Shown: one piece after another, positions 61,912-64,000 of the stretch
How the letters are laid out: each line of letters opens with the position of its first letter
Numbering within the stretch: the stretch's first letter is position 1
Source: Bacillota bacterium
GTDB taxonomy: Bacteria > Bacillota > Clostridia > Lachnospirales > Lachnospiraceae
DNA: 64,000 nt
Assembly: GCA_023399055.1 (NCBI GenBank)
Contig: JAEWQV010000015.1
Location: 310,001 to 374,000 of the forward strand
Direction of reading: 5' to 3'
Translations under genes and position numbers: made by a program
Notes under the pieces: model-generated
Seen by the model: the letters and a program-made list of their open reading frames with translations, nothing else
Databases searched by the model: none
Told to the model about the DNA's origin: nothing

Positions 61912-64000
61912 TTGGCTGGAAGACAATATCCGTTAGAGAGAACTAGAAATATCGGTATTATGGCACATATCGACGCTGGTAAGACAACACTTACAGAGCG
62001 TATTTTGTACTATACCGGTGTTAACTACAAAATTGGTGATACTCACGAAGGTACTGCAACCATGGACTGGATGGCTCAGGAACAAGAAAGAGGTATCACA
62101 ATCACATCAGCGGCGACAACATGTCATTGGACTCAAGAGTTTGAACACAAGAAAATTCCTGGCGCATTAGAGCATCGTATCAATATTATCGATACACCTG
62201 GACACGTAGACTTCACTGTTGAAGTTGAGCGTTCCTTACGTGTACTTGATAGTGCTGTAGGTGTTTTCTGTGCTAAGGGTGGTGTAGAGCCTCAGTCAGA
62301 AACCGTTTGGCGTCAAGCTGACAAATACAACGTACCAAGAATGGCATTCGTTAATAAAATGGACATTTCTGGTGCAGATTTCTACAACGTTGTAAGTATG
62401 ATTAAAAGCAGATTAGGTAAGAACCCAGTTCCATTGCAGTTACCTATCGGCAAAGAAGATACCTTCAAAGGTGTAATCGACTTATTCGAGATGAAAGCTT
62501 ACCTTTATAAAGATGATAAGGGTGAGGATATTGAAATTGTTGATATTCCTGAAGATTTGAAGGATCAGGCAGAAGAATACAGAGCAGCTATGATTGAGTC
62601 CATCTGTGAAACAGATGATGAGTTAATCGAGAAGTTCTTAGAAGGCGAAGAGCCTACTACAGAGGAGTTAAAGGCAGCTCTTAGAAGAGCTACCATTGCT
62701 ACACAGATTATTCCTGTACTTTGTGGTTCTGCTTATAGAAATAAAGGCGTTCAGAAATTACTGGATGCAGTTATCGAATATTTACCAGCTCCTACTGATA
62801 TCCCTGATATCAAAGGTGTTGATGAAGACGGTAACGAAATTCACAGAAAGTCCTCAGATGAGGAGCCTTTCGCAGCATTAGCATTTAAGATTATGGCCGA
62901 TCCTTTCGTAGGTAAGCTTGCGTTCTTTAGAGTTTATTCCGGTACCATTAACGCTGGTTCCTACGTATTAAACTCAACTAAGAATAAGAAAGAACGTATT
63001 GGACGTATTCTTCAGATGCATGCGAACAAGAGAGAAGACCTTGAAAAAGTATATTCTGGTGATATCGCAGCGGCAGTAGGCTTTAAGACTACTACAACTG
63101 GTGATACCATTTGTGATGAAAAACACCCAGTAATACTTGAATCCATGGTATTCCCTGAGCCAGTTATTCACGTTGCTATTGAGCCTAAGACCAAAGCTGG
63201 TCAGGATAAGATGGGTGAGTCTCTTGCAAAACTTGCAGAAGAAGATCCTACCTTCAAGGCTTATACAGACGAAGAAACAGGTCAGACAATTATTGCAGGT
63301 ATGGGTGAGCTTCACCTTGAAATTATCGTAGATAGACTTCTTCGTGAGTACAAAGTTGAAGCTAACGTTGGTGCACCTCAGGTTGCATACAAAGAAAGCT
63401 TTACTAAGACTGTTGAAGTTGATAGTAAGTACGCTAAGCAGTCCGGTGGTCGTGGTCAATACGGTCATTGTAAGGTTCGTTTCGAGCCTATGGATGCAAA
63501 TGCTGAGAAGACTTATGAATTCGTTAACGCTGTTACCGGTGGTGCTATTCCTAAGGAATACATTCCTGCAGTTGATAACGGTATTCAAGAAGCTACCAAA
63601 GCTGGTGTACTTGGCGGTTATCCTGTACTTGGTATTAGAGCTACTTGTTATGATGGTTCATACCATGAAGTTGACTCCAGTGAAATGGCGTTCAAGATTG
63701 CTGGTTCCATGGCATTCAAGGATGCGATGCACAAAGCTGGTGCCGTACTTCTCGAGCCTATCATGAGAGTAGAAGTAACTGTTCCTGAAGATTACATGGG
63801 TGATGTTATCGGTGATATCAGCTCCCGTCGTGGTCGTATCGAGGGTACAGAAGATATCAATGGTACTAAATTAATCAGAGGTTTCGTTCCGTTGTCCGAG
63901 ATGTTTGGATATTCCACAACCCTTCGTTCTAAGACACAGGGCCGTGGTGCATACTCCATGTTCTTTGCTTCCTACGAACCAGTTCCAAAGAATGTTCAAG
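61912..64000 (+). CDS. fusA: Elongation factor G, 3' end outside window
   Basis: TTG start at 61912 after AAGGAGG. The frame stays open to the window end, about 696 residues, so only some ten residues are missing. N-terminal G domain RTRNIGIMAHIDAGKTTLTE (G1), DTPGHVDF (G3) and NKMD (G4), then domains II-V ending SYEPVPKNVQ. It drives ribosomal translocation and, with RRF, recycling. Third gene of the str operon; the 147-base gap after rpsG holds only short hairpins. Confidence 0.97.
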   Translation, partial: MAGRQYPLERTRNIGIMAHIDAGKTTLTERILYYTGVNYKIGDTHEGTATMDWMAQEQERGITITSAATTCHWTQEFEHKKIPGALEHRINIIDTPGHVDFTVEVERSLRVLDSAVGVFCAKGGVEPQSETVWRQADKYNVPRMAFVNKMDISGADFYNVVSMIKSRLGKNPVPLQLPIGKEDTFKGVIDLFEMKAYLYKDDKGEDIEIVDIPEDLKDQAEEYRAAMIESICETDDELIEKFLEGEEPTTEELKAALRRATIATQIIPVLCGSAYRNKGVQKLLDAVIEYLPAPTDIPDIKGVDEDGNEIHRKSSDEEPFAALAFKIMADPFVGKLAFFRVYSGTINAGSYVLNSTKNKKERIGRILQMHANKREDLEKVYSGDIAAAVGFKTTTTGDTICDEKHPVILESMVFPEPVIHVAIEPKTKAGQDKMGESLAKLAEEDPTFKAYTDEETGQTIIAGMGELHLEIIVDRLLREYKVEANVGAPQVAYKESFTKTVEVDSKYAKQSGGRGQYGHCKVRFEPMDANAEKTYEFVNAVTGGAIPKEYIPAVDNGIQEATKAGVLGGYPVLGIRATCYDGSYHEVDSSEMAFKIAGSMAFKDAMHKAGAVLLEPIMRVEVTVPEDYMGDVIGDISSRRGRIEGTEDINGTKLIRGFVPLSEMFGYSTTLRSKTQGRGAYSMFFASYEPVPKNVQ

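Noticed and set aside
62974..63588. 204-residue minus-strand ORF inside fusA
   Set aside because: Antisense shadow of EF-G, no start signals or known family.

Overview
The window is about 64 kb of low-GC DNA with strong AGGAGG-type ribosome binding sites, endospore genes (cotJABC, a SleB-type hydrolase), a T-box leader, a THF riboswitch and a split nifV. This points to a spore-forming, anaerobic member of the Lachnospiraceae / Clostridium cluster XIVa, probably a diazotroph related to Lachnoclostridium. The species assignment is inference.

Layout. 1-1295: the end of a nif region (split homocitrate synthase). 1449-3664: a DUF3298-like protein, a small Ser/Asn/Lys-rich protein and a PrsA-like foldase. 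3875-8779: a MoxR / DUF58 / transglutaminase operon. 8943-15499: an AI-2E-type membrane protein followed by an ABC export module (ATPase, secreted CARDB-repeat protein, Thr/Glu-rich stalk protein, FtsX-type permease). 15845-23657: a zinc-ribbon membrane protein, gltX, a UvrD-type helicase, a DUF1292 protein and a nuclease-DinG helicase fusion. 23841-27132: a VanZ-like protein, a YegS-type lipid kinase and the cotJABC spore coat operon.

27203-45654 is an accessory island. It encodes a contractile phage-tail-like particle (R-type tailocin, PBSX/diffocin style): ImmA/XRE control genes, a sigma-like activator, tail terminator, sheath, tube, frameshifted chaperones, tape measure, baseplate, fibre, holin and endolysin. 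No capsid, portal, terminase or integrase gene was seen. Between fibre and lysis genes lies an unusual cassette: a 458-residue protein with 95 cysteines spaced two or three residues apart, a duplicated accessory protein, a radical SAM/SPASM enzyme and a small unknown protein. This looks like a giant RiPP-type precursor with its maturase built into a tailocin. It is the most interesting feature of the window.

45912-64000 is mostly chromosomal: a Big_2 surface protein, an XRE regulator, a Trp-codon T-box controlling a TrpXYZ-like ABC transporter, an ECF sigma/anti-sigma pair, a THF riboswitch upstream of folT, a PPi-dependent phosphofructokinase, a SleB-like hydrolase, PlsC, the primary sigma factor RpoD, a WYL regulator and the str operon (rpsL, rpsG, fusA running off the end). 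No tRNA, rRNA, insertion sequence or CRISPR array was recognised.
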